From Paracoccaceae bacterium (GTDB taxonomy: Bacteria; Pseudomonadota; Alphaproteobacteria; Rhodobacterales; Rhodobacteraceae): a stretch of DNA of 64,000 nucleotides. Below are positions 27,252-37,063 of this stretch, piece after piece. Both the position numbers and the translations under genes were made by a program. The stretch lies in the NCBI GenBank assembly GCA_003605175.1, contig QWDA01000003.1, forward strand, positions 132,501 to 196,500. The letters are read 5' to 3'. Under the pieces are notes generated by a model. It was not told where the DNA came from and did no database searches. It was given only the letters and a program-made list of their open reading frames with translations. Within the stretch, counting starts at the first letter, position 1, and the number at the start of each line of letters is the position of its first letter.

Positions 27252-28166
27252 TCAGGGCCGGAGCGCCCGGTCCCCGTTCGAGACGTTGAGCCGGCCGGGC
27301 ATCGCGTTGTCGGCCGTCCCCGCGAGTGTCTTCACCGCGTCGGCGAGGAAGTTGCGGTCCTCGAAATACCAGTTATGCGACAGGAACAGGTTGTTCTGCC
27401 CCTCGGGCGCGATCGCGCGGTAGCGTTCGGTGCAGCGCATATCCACCGCGTTCGCCGGCGGGGCCTTCGGCAGCCCCACGCGCCCGGCCCGCTCGCTGCC
27501 GAAATTGATCACGCCGCCCGACAATTCCAGCACCGAATCCCGGGTGTTGTAGTAATTCGTCAGCCGCCGCGCCCGCCGCTCCATCACCAGCCCGCCCCAG
27601 GCGCCCTTCTGGAGCCATCGCGAATCCACATCCGCCCCGGTGAACAGCACCTGCTCCGCCGACCAGGGCCGCGCGCCCGGCCGGTCGCCGACTCCGGAAA
27701 AGCCGCGCAGCACCACATAGGTCCCCATCGACTGGGCGAGGACATGCACCCGGAGCCCGCGCGGCCGCGCGCCGAGCGGGATCAGCGCGTCGGTCACCAG
27801 CGCCGGCGCCACCCGCTTGGCGTCGTTCCGGTCGGCCCGGTAGCGCAGGGTGAACCCGTCGCTCGGCCAGTCGAACCCCACCAGTGCGCCGCGATAGCCC
27901 TCTGCCCGCAGATCCCGCGCAAGCTGCCGCTGCCGCTCCAGCATCCGCCCCTGCGAGGTGTTGAACCCGTGCACCCAGATCACCACGTCACCGCTCTCCG
28001 CCTCCGCCTCCACCGCCGCGAACCAGTCGCCGGCCTCCAGGAGATTGGCCTTCGAGACCCCTTCGGCGGGCGTGCCGACCCGGACATAGCGGGTGAGGCT
28101 GGCGGCGTTCTGGCTGAACAGGCCGGTCCTTGCATCGAAGGCGCGGCGGCTGAAGAACAGCGTCAT
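27252..28166 (-). CDS. DUF900 alpha/beta hydrolase
   Basis: A 304-residue alpha/beta hydrolase of the DUF900 family. [18 protein letters not shown] near residue 62 gives the oxyanion strand, [10 protein letters not shown] the next strand, and [11 protein letters not shown] the nucleophile elbow with a serine. A DVDSRWL segment and a late His (LSHNWYF) could complete the triad. AAGGA lies about 8 bases before the ATG at 28166, which is preferred to an upstream start in CG-rich noise. Members are putative esterases; the substrate is unknown. It is divergent from ttcA. Confidence 0.82.
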   Translation of the reverse strand: MTLFFSRRAFDARTGLFSQNAASLTRYVRVGTPAEGVSKANLLEAGDWFAAVEAEAESGDVVIWVHGFNTSQGRMLERQRQLARDLRAEGYRGALVGFDWPSDGFTLRYRADRNDAKRVAPALVTDALIPLGARPRGLRVHVLAQSMGTYVVLRGFSGVGDRPGARPWSAEQVLFTGADVDSRWLQKGAWGGLVMERRARRLTNYYNTRDSVLELSGGVINFGSERAGRVGLPKAPPANAVDMRCTERYRAIAPEGQNNLFLSHNWYFEDRNFLADAVKTLAGTADNAMPGRLNVSNGDRALRP

Positions 28167-28284
28167 GACGAAATTCCTTTTCACGCAACAAATGCCGCGG
28201 AGTATGCACCGGAACCGGCTGTCCCACAATTTCTTGCGGGGCGGGCGCCGGCGCACTAGTCAGGCGCTGACCGAGGGAGAGCCG

Positions 28285-29157
28285 ATGCTCGACGACACCG
28301 ACGATATCCACCCGCTGTTCCACGGCGCGCCGAAAACCACCGAGTTCCGCAAGCTCCGGAAGCGGATCGTGCGGCAGGTGCGCGAGGCGATCGAGCATTA
28401 CGGCATGGTGCCGCGCGGCCAGGAGCGGGCAGGGGAACGCGCCGACAAGTGGCTGGTCTGCCTCTCGGGCGGCAAGGACAGCTACACGCTCCTCGCCGCG
28501 CTCCATGAACTCAAATGGCGCGGCCTCCTGCCGGTGGAACTCCTCGCCTGCAATCTCGACCAGGGCCAGCCGGGTTTCCCGGCGACCGTCCTCCCCGAAT
28601 TCCTCACCAAGATGGGCGTGCCGCACCGGATCGAGTACCAGGACACCTATTCCATCGTGACCGACAAGGTGCCCGCCGGCCGCACCTATTGCGCGCTCTG
28701 CTCGCGGCTCCGGCGCGGCAATCTCTACCGGATCGCCCGCGAGGAGGGCTGCACCGCCGTCGTCCTCGGCCATCACCGCGACGACATCCTCGAGACCTTC
28801 TTCATGAACCTCTTCCACGGAGGGCGGCTCGCCACGATGCCGCCGAAGCTCCTGAACGAGGACGGCGACCTCCTGGTCTGCCGCCCGCTCGCCCATGTTG
28901 CCGAGGAGGATTGCGAGCGCTTCGCCCGGGCGATGAACTACCCGATCATCCCCTGCGACCTCTGCGGCTCGCAGGACGGGCTGCAGCGCCAGCAGGTGAA
29001 GGCGATGCTCGATGGCTGGGAACGGAACCGGCCGGGGCGCCGCCAGGTGCTGTTCCGGTCGCTGACCAACGTCCGGCCCTCGCATCTCCTCGACCCGAAG
29101 CTCTTCGATTTCGCCGCTCTGGCGCCCGGGGCCGCCGATCCGGACCCGGATCGCTAA
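28285..29157 (+). CDS. ttcA: tRNA 2-thiocytidine(32) synthetase TtcA
   Basis: TtcA places sulphur on C32 of some tRNAs using ATP and a 4Fe-4S cluster. The 290-residue protein has the PP-loop SGGKDS (61-66) and two CxxC pairs, C136-A-L-C139 and C224-D-L-C227, which bind the cluster. The [14 protein letters not shown] stretch is family-typical. GAGGGAGA precedes the ATG at 28285; an upstream ATG at 28093 would overlap the divergent gene. Confidence 0.95.
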   Translation: MLDDTDDIHPLFHGAPKTTEFRKLRKRIVRQVREAIEHYGMVPRGQERAGERADKWLVCLSGGKDSYTLLAALHELKWRGLLPVELLACNLDQGQPGFPATVLPEFLTKMGVPHRIEYQDTYSIVTDKVPAGRTYCALCSRLRRGNLYRIAREEGCTAVVLGHHRDDILETFFMNLFHGGRLATMPPKLLNEDGDLLVCRPLAHVAEEDCERFARAMNYPIIPCDLCGSQDGLQRQQVKAMLDGWERNRPGRRQVLFRSLTNVRPSHLLDPKLFDFAALAPGAADPDPDR

Positions 29158-29276
29158 AAATCTCCGCATCTGCCGGGCCCCGGGCCGGGCGGCATTAACC
29201 TGATGATGAGGCGCGGTTTCTAGGGTCGCTCCCGGATCGGCCCCGGCCGGTCGATCGGGGCGACAAAGGGCTGGCC

Positions 29277-30854
29277 ATGACGGCGCGCGCAGCGAGATTA
29301 GAGGCTTTCCGCAGCCGGCTCCGGACGCTCCTGCTCGGGCCGCATCAGCTCGCCTTCCTGCCGGCGGCGACGCTCGCGGCCTTCTGGCTCGGGGGCGAGA
29401 CGGCGCTCGTGGCCGTCGCGCTGGTGTTCCCCGCGCTTCTCGCGCTCGCGGGGCTCTATGCCGCGGCGCCGCTGGGGCGGGTGGGCTCCGATCCGGCCAC
29501 CGGCCTGCCCCTGCGCTGCGCGGCGGTGCGCGCGGCGGAACGGCAGCTCGCGCAGTCCCCCGGCACGCATTCGACCGCGGCGATCGTGCTCGGCCTCGAC
29601 GAGTTTCCCGTGCTTGCCAAACGGCTCGACCCGCGGGCGATCGACGCCGTCCTGGAATGCTGCGGGCGCCGGATCGTCTCGGCGGTCCGCACGCTCGACC
29701 TGGTGGCGCGGCTCGAGGGGCCGCGCTTCGCCGTCGTGCTGGGCCCCGGCGCCCAGACCGATCTCGAATCGCTGGTGCAGATCTCGGCGCGGCTGCAGCG
29801 CGAGATCGAACACCCGGTGATCGTCGATTCCGCGCGCATCCATGTCTCGACCTCGGTCGGGTTCTGCAATGCCAAGACCGCGCCGGAACGCTCGGGCGAG
29901 GCGGTCCTTGCGGCGGCGGAGGATGCGCTGGCCGATGCGCTGACCCATGGCGCCGGCACGCTCCGCGCCTATGCGCCCGACATCCAGCGCCGCGCCCGCG
30001 CGCGCGTCGTGCTGAACGACGAACTGCCCGGCGCCATCGAGCGCGAGGAGATCCGGCCCTGGTTCCAGCCGCAGGTCTCGGCCCTGACCGGGGCAGTGAC
30101 CGGCTTCGAGGTGCTGGCGCGCTGGGAACACGCGGATCGCGGGATCGTGCCGCCGGCGGAATTCCTCGAGGCGGCCTCCGGCATGGGGCTGATGGGGCGG
30201 CTGGGCGAGGTGATGCTCTACCAGGCGCTCACCGCGTTCCGGGCCTGGGAGGCCGCGGGGGTGCCGGTGCCGGGGATCTCGATGAATTTCTCCAGCGACG
30301 AATTGCGCAACCCCACGCTGGTCGAGAAGGTGCGCTGGGAGTTCGACCGCTTCGGCATCGCGCCCGACCGGCTGACCGTGGAAGTGCTCGAAACCGTGAT
30401 CGCGCAGACCGAGAACGACACGATCGTGCAGAATCTGCGCGCCTTCGCGGCGCTGGGCTGCCGCATCGATCTCGACGATTTCGGCACCGGCCACGCCTCG
30501 ATCACCAATATCAAGCGGTTCTCCGTGAACCGCATCAAGATCGACCGCTCCTTCGTGACGCAGCTCGACACCGATCCGGAGCAGCAGAAGATCGTCGGCG
30601 CGATCCTGACCATGGCGCGCCAGCTCGGGCTCGAGACCCTGGCCGAGGGGGTCGAGACCCCGGGCGAGCACCGGGTGCTGCGCTCGCTCGGCTGCGATCA
30701 CCTGCAGGGTTTCGGCATCGCGCGGCCGATGCAAGCGGGCGCGGTCGAGGCCTGGCTCGATGGCTACCGCAAGCAACTCGAACGCCCGCGCAGCGCGGCG
30801 CCGCCCGGCGCGCGCCCGGAGCCGGGCCCGCCCGCCACCGGCAAGACCGCCTGA
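29277..30854 (+). CDS. EAL-domain c-di-GMP phosphodiesterase with degenerate GGDEF domain
   Basis: A 525-residue membrane protein. Two hydrophobic segments lie at about 25-60. Residues about 70-230 are a GGDEF fold in which the active loop reads EGPRF (147-151), so cyclase activity should be absent. The EAL domain (about 250-495) has FEVLARW, MNFSS, VEVLE, DLDDFGTGHAS, KIDRSF and LAEGVET, so the metal and catalytic residues of a phosphodiesterase are present. It probably breaks down c-di-GMP. A Pro/Ala-rich tail follows. The gene stands alone, 119 bases after ttcA. Confidence 0.9.
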   Translation: MTARAARLEAFRSRLRTLLLGPHQLAFLPAATLAAFWLGGETALVAVALVFPALLALAGLYAAAPLGRVGSDPATGLPLRCAAVRAAERQLAQSPGTHSTAAIVLGLDEFPVLAKRLDPRAIDAVLECCGRRIVSAVRTLDLVARLEGPRFAVVLGPGAQTDLESLVQISARLQREIEHPVIVDSARIHVSTSVGFCNAKTAPERSGEAVLAAAEDALADALTHGAGTLRAYAPDIQRRARARVVLNDELPGAIEREEIRPWFQPQVSALTGAVTGFEVLARWEHADRGIVPPAEFLEAASGMGLMGRLGEVMLYQALTAFRAWEAAGVPVPGISMNFSSDELRNPTLVEKVRWEFDRFGIAPDRLTVEVLETVIAQTENDTIVQNLRAFAALGCRIDLDDFGTGHASITNIKRFSVNRIKIDRSFVTQLDTDPEQQKIVGAILTMARQLGLETLAEGVETPGEHRVLRSLGCDHLQGFGIARPMQAGAVEAWLDGYRKQLERPRSAAPPGARPEPGPPATGKTA

Positions 30855-30924
30855 CTTCGGGCCGTGCGGCCCCCGTGCCGCCTGTCCCGGACGCAGCGGG
30901 GACGTTCCCGCCGGACCGGCGGCT

Positions 30925-31506
30925 TCAGCGCTCCAGGATCATCCGGTTGCCGGAGATCTCGAGCCGCGAGAACCGCTGCAGGTAACGCATCCCGAGCAGC
31001 GAGCCCTCCATGTCGCCCGCGTTCACCACCACCTTGACGTTGCGGTCGGTCTGCCCGCCGAGCGCGAGCCTGCCGATCACCGCCGGCGCGGTGCGGACCT
31101 GGCCGTTCGCGGTGTCGGCCCGGCCGATATAGGCGAGCCGCGAAGTGTCGATGCCGATCCGCTCGGCATCGGCATGGGTCAGCACGATATCGGTCGCGCC
31201 GGTATCGACCACGAATTCCACCGGCACGCCGTTCGCCTCGAGCGTGACATGGTAATGCCCGTCGAAGCCGCGTGGAATCTCCACCCGCGCGCCGCCATCG
31301 ACCACCATCTGCCGCGGCGCGAGCTGGTCGCGCACATCCTCCCAGAGCCCGTAGGCCGCGATCGTGCCGAGGAAGATCAGGCACCAGGAGAGCAGGTTTC
31401 GCAGCGTCGGCCCGAGCCGGTTCCGGAGATCGACCGCGAGCCAGCCGGCCACGGCGACGCCGAGCAGCACGAGATAGGCCAGGCGGGCAATCTGGTCACC
31501 GGTCAT
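30925..31506 (-). CDS. TIGR02281-type retropepsin-like aspartic protease
   Basis: A 193-residue protein with two membrane segments in the first 65 residues and a single aspartic protease motif FVVDTGATDIVLT. Two-lobed pepsins have two such motifs; single-motif proteins act as homodimers, as retropepsins do. NVKVVVNAGDMEGSLLGMRYL and FSRLEISGNRMIL follow, as in the alphaproteobacterial TIGR02281 family. The start at 31506 places the first helix at the N-terminus. The protease domain should face the periplasm; substrates are unknown. Confidence 0.87.
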   Translation of the reverse strand: MTGDQIARLAYLVLLGVAVAGWLAVDLRNRLGPTLRNLLSWCLIFLGTIAAYGLWEDVRDQLAPRQMVVDGGARVEIPRGFDGHYHVTLEANGVPVEFVVDTGATDIVLTHADAERIGIDTSRLAYIGRADTANGQVRTAPAVIGRLALGGQTDRNVKVVVNAGDMEGSLLGMRYLQRFSRLEISGNRMILER

Positions 31507-31544
31507 GGGGAGAAGATAGGCGAGGCATCGCGGACTGGAAAGCC

Positions 31545-32159
31545 TCAGGGGCCGAACCCCAGGTCGGCGAGCCCGTCGAGCACGAATTGCACCGAAAGCG
31601 CGGCCAGGAGCATGCCCAGGAGCCGGGTCACCACGTTGATGCCCGTGGGGCCGAGAATCCGCTCGATCGCCCCGGCGGCCAGCATGAACAGCAGCCCGAC
31701 GGCGATCACCGCCAGCATCACGCCATGGATCATCGCCACCCGGGCCCAGTCGCCGCCATCCTGCGTCGTGAGCAGGATCATCGTCGCGATCGCGCCCGGC
31801 CCGGCGATCAGCGGCGTGGCGAGCGGGAACACCGAAGGGTCCTCGGCCCGCGCCTGCTGGTCGCCCCGGCGCTTGGTGCGGCGCTCGAACAGCATGTCGA
31901 GCGCGGTGAGGAACAGGAGGATCCCGCCGGCGATCCGGAACGCGGACATGGAGATCCCGACGAAGCCCAGCACCGCCTCGCCCGCGAGCCCGAACAGCGT
32001 CAGGATTCCCGCCCCGATCAGGTAGGCCCGCACCGCCACCGCGCGCCGGTGCCGCGCATCGGCGCCGGCGGTGAGTGCCACGAACAGGGGCGCCAGCCCA
32101 ATCGGGTCCAACACCACGAAAAGGGTCACGAATGCGGTGATGACCTGTGCGCTGTCCAT
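31545..32159 (-). CDS. MarC-family membrane protein (UPF0056)
   Basis: A 204-residue integral membrane protein with six likely helices. Family motifs include TLFVVLDPIGLAPLF, FRIAGGILLFLTALDM and FPLATPLIAGPGAIATMI. Despite the name, no role in multiple antibiotic resistance is established for the family; transport of an unknown small molecule is supposed. It lies 38 bases after (leftward) the GntR gene's run, with separate spacing, so cotranscription is uncertain. Confidence 0.92.
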   Translation of the reverse strand: MDSAQVITAFVTLFVVLDPIGLAPLFVALTAGADARHRRAVAVRAYLIGAGILTLFGLAGEAVLGFVGISMSAFRIAGGILLFLTALDMLFERRTKRRGDQQARAEDPSVFPLATPLIAGPGAIATMILLTTQDGGDWARVAMIHGVMLAVIAVGLLFMLAAGAIERILGPTGINVVTRLLGMLLAALSVQFVLDGLADLGFGP

Positions 32160-32207
32160 GGCGTGCTGTCTCAGGTTTCGGCGCCCGCGGCAAGCCCGCG
32201 AGTGCCG

Positions 32208-32873
32208 TCAGAAAAATCCCGCCAGGGTCGCGCGCGACTCCTCGATATGCCGCCTCAGGCAGTCCACCGCCGCCTCGGTATCGCGCCGGTAGCAGAGCGC
32301 GACGAGGTCGCGGTGCTCGCGGTCGGACTTCGCGTGCAGCTCCGGACCGGCGCGCGCCATCGAGAGGTAGCGGTCGGCGGCGTTGAACAGCGTCTCGACA
32401 TGGGCGATCAGGCGCACCCGGCCCGAGGGCCGGTAGAGCGCCATGTGGAACCGCTTGTTGAGCGGGCCGAACCCGACGGGGTCGCTGCTCTCGATCCGGG
32501 TCTGGATCGCCTCCACCTCGCCAAGCTGCGCGTTCGTCAGGTGCGGGATCGCCGAACGCAGGGCGAGCGTTTCGGCGGCAACGCGCATGTCGTGGATCTC
32601 GAGGACATCCTCCAGGCTGATCGGCGCCACCCGGGCGCGCCGGTTCGCCTCGATCGTCACGAAGCCGAGCGCCTGGAGATGGCGGATCGCCTCGCGCACC
32701 GGCATCCGGCTGACCCCGAACCGCTCGGCAAGTTCCTCCTGCCCGAGCGCGGCACCCGGGGCGATGGCGCCGGACACGATCTCGCGGCGCAATTCCTCGA
32801 CCAGCCGCGCCACCTGTCCCGGCGGCAGGGCGAGCGGTTCGAGGTCCGGGACCTGGCGGATCGGCGGCTTCAT
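32208..32873 (-). CDS. GntR-family (FCD) transcriptional regulator
   Basis: A 221-residue regulator of the FadR branch. The winged helix has LGQEELAERFGVSRMPVREAIRHLQ, and the all-helical FCD domain holds likely metal/ligand residues (HDMR, NKRFHMALY and EHRDLVAL, with the histidines). Start 32873 is chosen because the helix-turn-helix follows at normal distance; earlier starts run into the operator region. It is divergent from the periplasmic haem-motif gene at 32963, whose promoter overlaps FadR-type half sites, so mutual regulation is likely. Confidence 0.92.
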   Translation of the reverse strand: MKPPIRQVPDLEPLALPPGQVARLVEELRREIVSGAIAPGAALGQEELAERFGVSRMPVREAIRHLQALGFVTIEANRRARVAPISLEDVLEIHDMRVAAETLALRSAIPHLTNAQLGEVEAIQTRIESSDPVGFGPLNKRFHMALYRPSGRVRLIAHVETLFNAADRYLSMARAGPELHAKSDREHRDLVALCYRRDTEAAVDCLRRHIEESRATLAGFF

Positions 32874-32899
32874 CGGCGCAGCATAGCACCCGGTGAACG

Positions 32900-32949
32900 T
32901 TGACAGAACCGAATAATTGGATCCAGAATTGCAATTACGAATCCAGAAA
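32900..32949 (+). promoter_or_regulatory. promoter with overlapping GntR-type direct repeats
   Basis: TTGACA (32900-32905), an 18-base spacer and CAGAAT (32924-32929) form a fair sigma-70 promoter for the rightward gene. TTGGATCCAGAA (32918-32929) overlaps the -10 box and is echoed by ACGAATCCAGAA (32938-32949). TTGGATCCA-like sites are typical of FCD-type GntR regulators. The AT-rich block contrasts with the surrounding GC-rich DNA. Confidence 0.6.
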
Positions 32950-32962
32950 AGGTGCCCGGACA

Positions 32963-34261
32963 ATGCCTACCCCCTTGCGGTTGCTGCCGGTTTTCGGCCT
33001 CGTGTTGCTCCTCGGCGCGGGCGCGGCCGGCGCCTCGGAGCCGCGTTTCTGCGTCGACCCGCCGCATGACGCGCCGTGCCCGGTCTTTCCCGAGGATCTG
33101 CCCGAGTTCAGCGAGTTCTTCGAATACATGCTTGTCTCGGGCAAGATTCAGCGCCCGTTCGACGAATTCGCCTGGCAGGCCTTCGTGGCGCTGAACTGGC
33201 CGGAAACGGCGCCGGGGCGCGGTGGGCCGCCCGCCGGCTGGCGCGGTTTCGCGCGGCGGGATCAGGTCTTCGGCCGCGACATCGCGCGAAGCGCCTGCCC
33301 GGCGGGCCTTGTCGGGGCCGAGGTGGTCGTCACCGATCTCGAACAGGTCGACGGCAACGCCCTTATCGACCGCAACGGCAACTACATCGTCTACGAAACC
33401 CGGCTCAACCGCGTGGCGGAGGCCTATATCCTCGACAACGCGCTGAACACCCGGGCCGGGATCGAAGCGGCGGGCGCAGGCATCGCCTTTCCGCAGGGCC
33501 GGGACGCGGCGCGGCCGGCGAGCGTCCTGGTCAAGACCGCCTGGCAGATCCTGCCCGGGCCGCGCCCGGATATCATCACGGCCGCCGGGCTGATCGTGGT
33601 GCCGCCCGAACGGTCGGCCTCCGGCAAGACCCTGTGCCTGTCGGCGCCTCTGGGCCTCGTCGGGATGCATGTGGTGACCAAGGTCGCGAGCGGCCATGGC
33701 GAGGAATGGATCTGGGCGACCTTCGAGCGCCGGGACAACGCGCCGGAAGCAAGGAACGCCCGCGGAATCAACTCGATCTATGCGCAGGAGCTGTTCCCCG
33801 GAGGCTGCGCCGCGCCGGAGGAGACCGGAACCGACTATCTTTTCTACGACCGCGCTCGTCCCGACCTTCCCACCAACGCGCCGCCCTCGGCGCCTGCGCG
33901 CTGGGCCGAGACGCCGCCCCTCGCGGTCAGCGGCACCGACGGCCAGCCGCTGCACCCGACCCAGGTCGTGCGCTGCTGGGAGGTCTTCGAGCCGACGCGC
34001 GCGACCAACGCGCTCTGGCAGGACAAGCTCGCGGGAACCCCGCTCGCGCAGTACATGCTGATCTCGGCGCAATGGCGCGGCGCCAACAAGAGCCCGCTCT
34101 TCGAGCATGGCGAACTGCCGCGCTATCTCTCCAACGTCACCATGGAGACCTACCTCCAGGCCGATCCCACCGGCACCTGCCTCGGCTGCCATGCCGAGGC
34201 CAGGACGTCGGCGGGGCAGCCCTCCGACTTCACCTATCTCCTGCGCGATGTCGTGAACTGA
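32963..34261 (+). CDS. periplasmic protein with C-terminal cytochrome c haem motif
   Basis: A 432-residue protein I cannot name. A signal peptide is clear (LLPVFGLVLLLGAGAAGAS). The mature part has FDEFAWQAFVALNWP near residue 70, an aromatic motif shared by a poorly described family of predicted exported proteins, then a largely beta-type body with several cysteines. Near the C-terminus is CLGCH (406-410), a single c-type haem-binding motif, so covalent haem is likely. The start is chosen from AAAGGTG upstream and the signal peptide that follows. Regulation by the divergent GntR gene is suggested. A periplasmic redox role is inferred only from the haem motif. Confidence 0.8.
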   Translation: MPTPLRLLPVFGLVLLLGAGAAGASEPRFCVDPPHDAPCPVFPEDLPEFSEFFEYMLVSGKIQRPFDEFAWQAFVALNWPETAPGRGGPPAGWRGFARRDQVFGRDIARSACPAGLVGAEVVVTDLEQVDGNALIDRNGNYIVYETRLNRVAEAYILDNALNTRAGIEAAGAGIAFPQGRDAARPASVLVKTAWQILPGPRPDIITAAGLIVVPPERSASGKTLCLSAPLGLVGMHVVTKVASGHGEEWIWATFERRDNAPEARNARGINSIYAQELFPGGCAAPEETGTDYLFYDRARPDLPTNAPPSAPARWAETPPLAVSGTDGQPLHPTQVVRCWEVFEPTRATNALWQDKLAGTPLAQYMLISAQWRGANKSPLFEHGELPRYLSNVTMETYLQADPTGTCLGCHAEARTSAGQPSDFTYLLRDVVN

Positions 34262-34274
34262 GCGCGGCCGCCGT

Positions 34275-36122
34275 TCAGGCCGGGTTCTCCGCCGTCTCGA
34301 GCTTCTCCAGCGCGGCCTCCCAGAGCGTCTCGGCACGGGCCAGCGCCTCCATCACCTCGGCGTATTTGCGCTGCCAGACCTCCATCTCGCCGATCCGCGC
34401 GTCCTCGTAGAGCGCCGGGTCGGCGAGCTTCGCCGCCAGCTTCTCGCGCATCGCCTCGATCTTCTCGACCCGCGCCTCGCAGGCCCGCGCCTCGGAGCGC
34501 AGCGCCTGCACCGCCTCGCGCGAAGGTTTCGGCGCCCGCGGCTTCGCCCGCTCCCTCGGCTCGGGCTCGGCCAGCAGCATCCGCCGGTACCCGTCCAGAT
34601 CGCCCTCATAGGGCGCCACCCGGCCCCCCTTCACCAGCCAGAGCCGGTCCGCCACCAGCGACAGGAGGTGCATGTCGTGGCTCACGATCACCACCGCGCC
34701 GGAATAGGCCGTCAGCGCCTCCACCAGCGCCTCGCGGCTCTCCATGTCGAGATGGTTCGTCGGTTCGTCCAGCACCAGCATATGCGGTGCGTCGAGCGTG
34801 GCGAGCAGCAAGGACAGCCGCGCCTTCTGCCCGCCCGAAAGCTTGCCCGCCACCGTCTCGGCCTGCGCCGCGCCGATGCCGAACCCGCCCAGCCGGGCGC
34901 GCAGCTTGGCCGGCGGCTCCTCGGGCCGGAACCGCCGCAGATGGTCGATCGGCGTCTCGTCGGCATGCAGCTCGTCAAGCTGGTGCTGTGCGAAATAGCC
35001 GATCCGGAGCTTCGACGCCCGCGTGATCCGCCCGCCCATCGCCTCCAGCTTGCCGGTCAACAGCTTCGACAGCGTCGACTTGCCCTCGCCGTTCTTGCCC
35101 AGAAGCGCGATCCGGTCGTCCTGGTCGATCCGGAGCGTCAGCTTCGACAGCACCGCGCGCCCGTCATAGCCCACGCTCACGCTCTCGGTGGCGATGATCG
35201 GCGGCGACAACTCGTCGGGCTGCGGGAAGGAGAACGCCTTCAGCGCCGCCTCCTGCGGCGTGGTGATCGGCTTCAGCTTGGCGATCATCTTCAGCCGCGA
35301 CTGCGCCTGAACCGCCTTCGAGGCCTTGGCCCGGAACCGGTCGACGAAGCTCTGCAGATGCGCCCGCCGCGCCTCCTGCTTCTTCGCCTCCGATTGCGCC
35401 ACCGCGAGCCGGGCCGCCCGCGTCTCCGCGAAAGTGTCGTAGGAGCCGTTGTAGAGCGTCAGCTTGCGATCCTCGAGATGCAGGATCGCCCCGACCGCCC
35501 GGTTCAGGAGCCCGCGGTCGTGCGAGATCACGATGACGGTATGGGGATACCGCGCGAGATAGCTCTCCAGCCAGACCGCGCCCTCGAGGTCGAGATAGTT
35601 GGTCGGTTCATCCAGCAGCAAGAGATCGGGCCGCGCGAACAGCACCCCCGCCAGCGCCACCCGCATCCGCCAGCCGCCGGAAAAATCCGAGCAGGGCATC
35701 GCGTGTTGGAAATCGTCGAAGCCCAGGCCCTTCAGGATCGTCGCCGCCCGCGCCTCGGCCGACCAGGCGTCGATATCGGCGAGCCGCGTCTGCAATTCGG
35801 CGATCCGGTGCCCGTCCTCGGTCGCCTCCGCCTCGGCCAGAAGCGCCGCGCGCTCCGCATCGGCCGCCAGCACCGTGTCGAGGAGCGAGGTGGACGAGGC
35901 CGGCACTTCCTGCGCCACCCCCCCGATCCGCGCGCCCTTCGGCACCGAGATCTCGCCCGATTCCAGCGAGAGCTCGCCCCGGATCAGCCGGAACAGCGTG
36001 GTCTTGCCCGTGCCGTTGCGGCCGACAAGACCGACCTTGTGGCCACCGGGGATCCGCGCCGAGGCGCCCTCGAGCAGGGGCCGTCCCTCGACGGCATAGC
36101 GTATGTCGGAAATCCTGAGCAT
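34275..36122 (-). CDS. ABC-F family ATPase (YheS-like)
   Basis: A 615-residue soluble protein with two ABC cassettes and no membrane part. Walker A motifs are GRNGTGKTT (first) and GKNGEGKST (second); signatures are FSGGWRMR and LSGGQKAR; both Walker B motifs read LDEPTN(Y/H)LD. The linker between cassettes carries basic helices (AKKQEARRAHLQSF). The tail is a predicted coiled coil with EARACEARVEKIEAMREKL. ABC-F proteins act on the ribosome; this one groups with YheS-like members by its tail, without a proven role. It converges on the haem-motif gene. Confidence 0.92.
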   Translation of the reverse strand: MLRISDIRYAVEGRPLLEGASARIPGGHKVGLVGRNGTGKTTLFRLIRGELSLESGEISVPKGARIGGVAQEVPASSTSLLDTVLAADAERAALLAEAEATEDGHRIAELQTRLADIDAWSAEARAATILKGLGFDDFQHAMPCSDFSGGWRMRVALAGVLFARPDLLLLDEPTNYLDLEGAVWLESYLARYPHTVIVISHDRGLLNRAVGAILHLEDRKLTLYNGSYDTFAETRAARLAVAQSEAKKQEARRAHLQSFVDRFRAKASKAVQAQSRLKMIAKLKPITTPQEAALKAFSFPQPDELSPPIIATESVSVGYDGRAVLSKLTLRIDQDDRIALLGKNGEGKSTLSKLLTGKLEAMGGRITRASKLRIGYFAQHQLDELHADETPIDHLRRFRPEEPPAKLRARLGGFGIGAAQAETVAGKLSGGQKARLSLLLATLDAPHMLVLDEPTNHLDMESREALVEALTAYSGAVVIVSHDMHLLSLVADRLWLVKGGRVAPYEGDLDGYRRMLLAEPEPRERAKPRAPKPSREAVQALRSEARACEARVEKIEAMREKLAAKLADPALYEDARIGEMEVWQRKYAEVMEALARAETLWEAALEKLETAENPA

Positions 36123-36248
36123 GGACCGGGGGTGTGACCCATGGCCCGGGCGCCGTCAATCGCGGGTTTTCAACCCACCGCCCCCATGCTAGAGCCCCCG
36201 CGAGACGGCGGGCGAGGGGCCCGCCGCAGGACTATCCGGGGACCGTAC

Positions 36249-36671
<423 letters not shown>

Positions 36672-36693
36672 CCCGGCCCCGACGCTTTGACAG

Positions 36694-36717
36694 AGGCCGC
36701 CTCCGGGCGGCCTTTTT
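36694..36717 (+). terminator. rho-independent terminator after ndk
   Basis: AGGCCGCC, loop TCCG, GGCGGCCT then a T run (TTTTT). Located 23 bases after the ndk stop. Confidence 0.92.
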
Positions 36718-37063
36718 CATTGGCCGCCCGGGCGCCAGGTCTTCCTGAAATCCCCTTCTGCCCCGACCAAGCGCAATCCGGGCGGCGCCCATCCGCCACC
36801 ATTGAGCACGGAGCCGGGCGGGCGCCTGCCCGTGGGGTGGCGCCGCAACGGTTGGGCGGCGCGATTTATGGTGCCACCCCGCCCTACCTATGTTCGGCAC
36901 GGAACGTCACCAGAGCGCCAGCCCGCCGGGACGGGCAGGCGCTCGCCCGGCGGCCCTTCGGGCCTTGATTCCGGGCGGGGCAAGGATGGCCCATACGGCG
37001 GCTCCGGAACGCAGCAAGGCGGCACGACGAAGCCCATCCCGCTCCAGCCTCGGACAACGCGCC
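36718..37063. other. 346-base noncoding gap after ndk containing repeat B copy 2
   Basis: No gene is supported here. The open frames that cross it are Pro/Arg/Gly-rich and follow the repeat. Most of the gap (36788-36981) is the inverted copy of the repeat described at 39872-40066. The remainder shows no recognisable motif. Confidence 0.7.
36788..36981 (-). repeat. repeat B, copy 2 (inverted relative to copy 1)
   Basis: Reverse complement of 39872-40066 over about 194 bases. The block 36914-36981 is nearly identical to 39872-39938 (a few differences and one indel). The block 36788-36836 matches 40018-40066 at about 40 of 49 positions. The middle is diverged but keeps islands such as GGC(A/G)CCATAAA and CCGTTG. 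The outer spacing is conserved to within one or two bases. Confidence 0.82.

Noticed and set aside
30925-32934. 669-residue protein ending in the aspartic protease
   Set aside because: The N-terminal part is antisense/out-of-frame reading of MarC and GntR genes; the protease starts at 31506.
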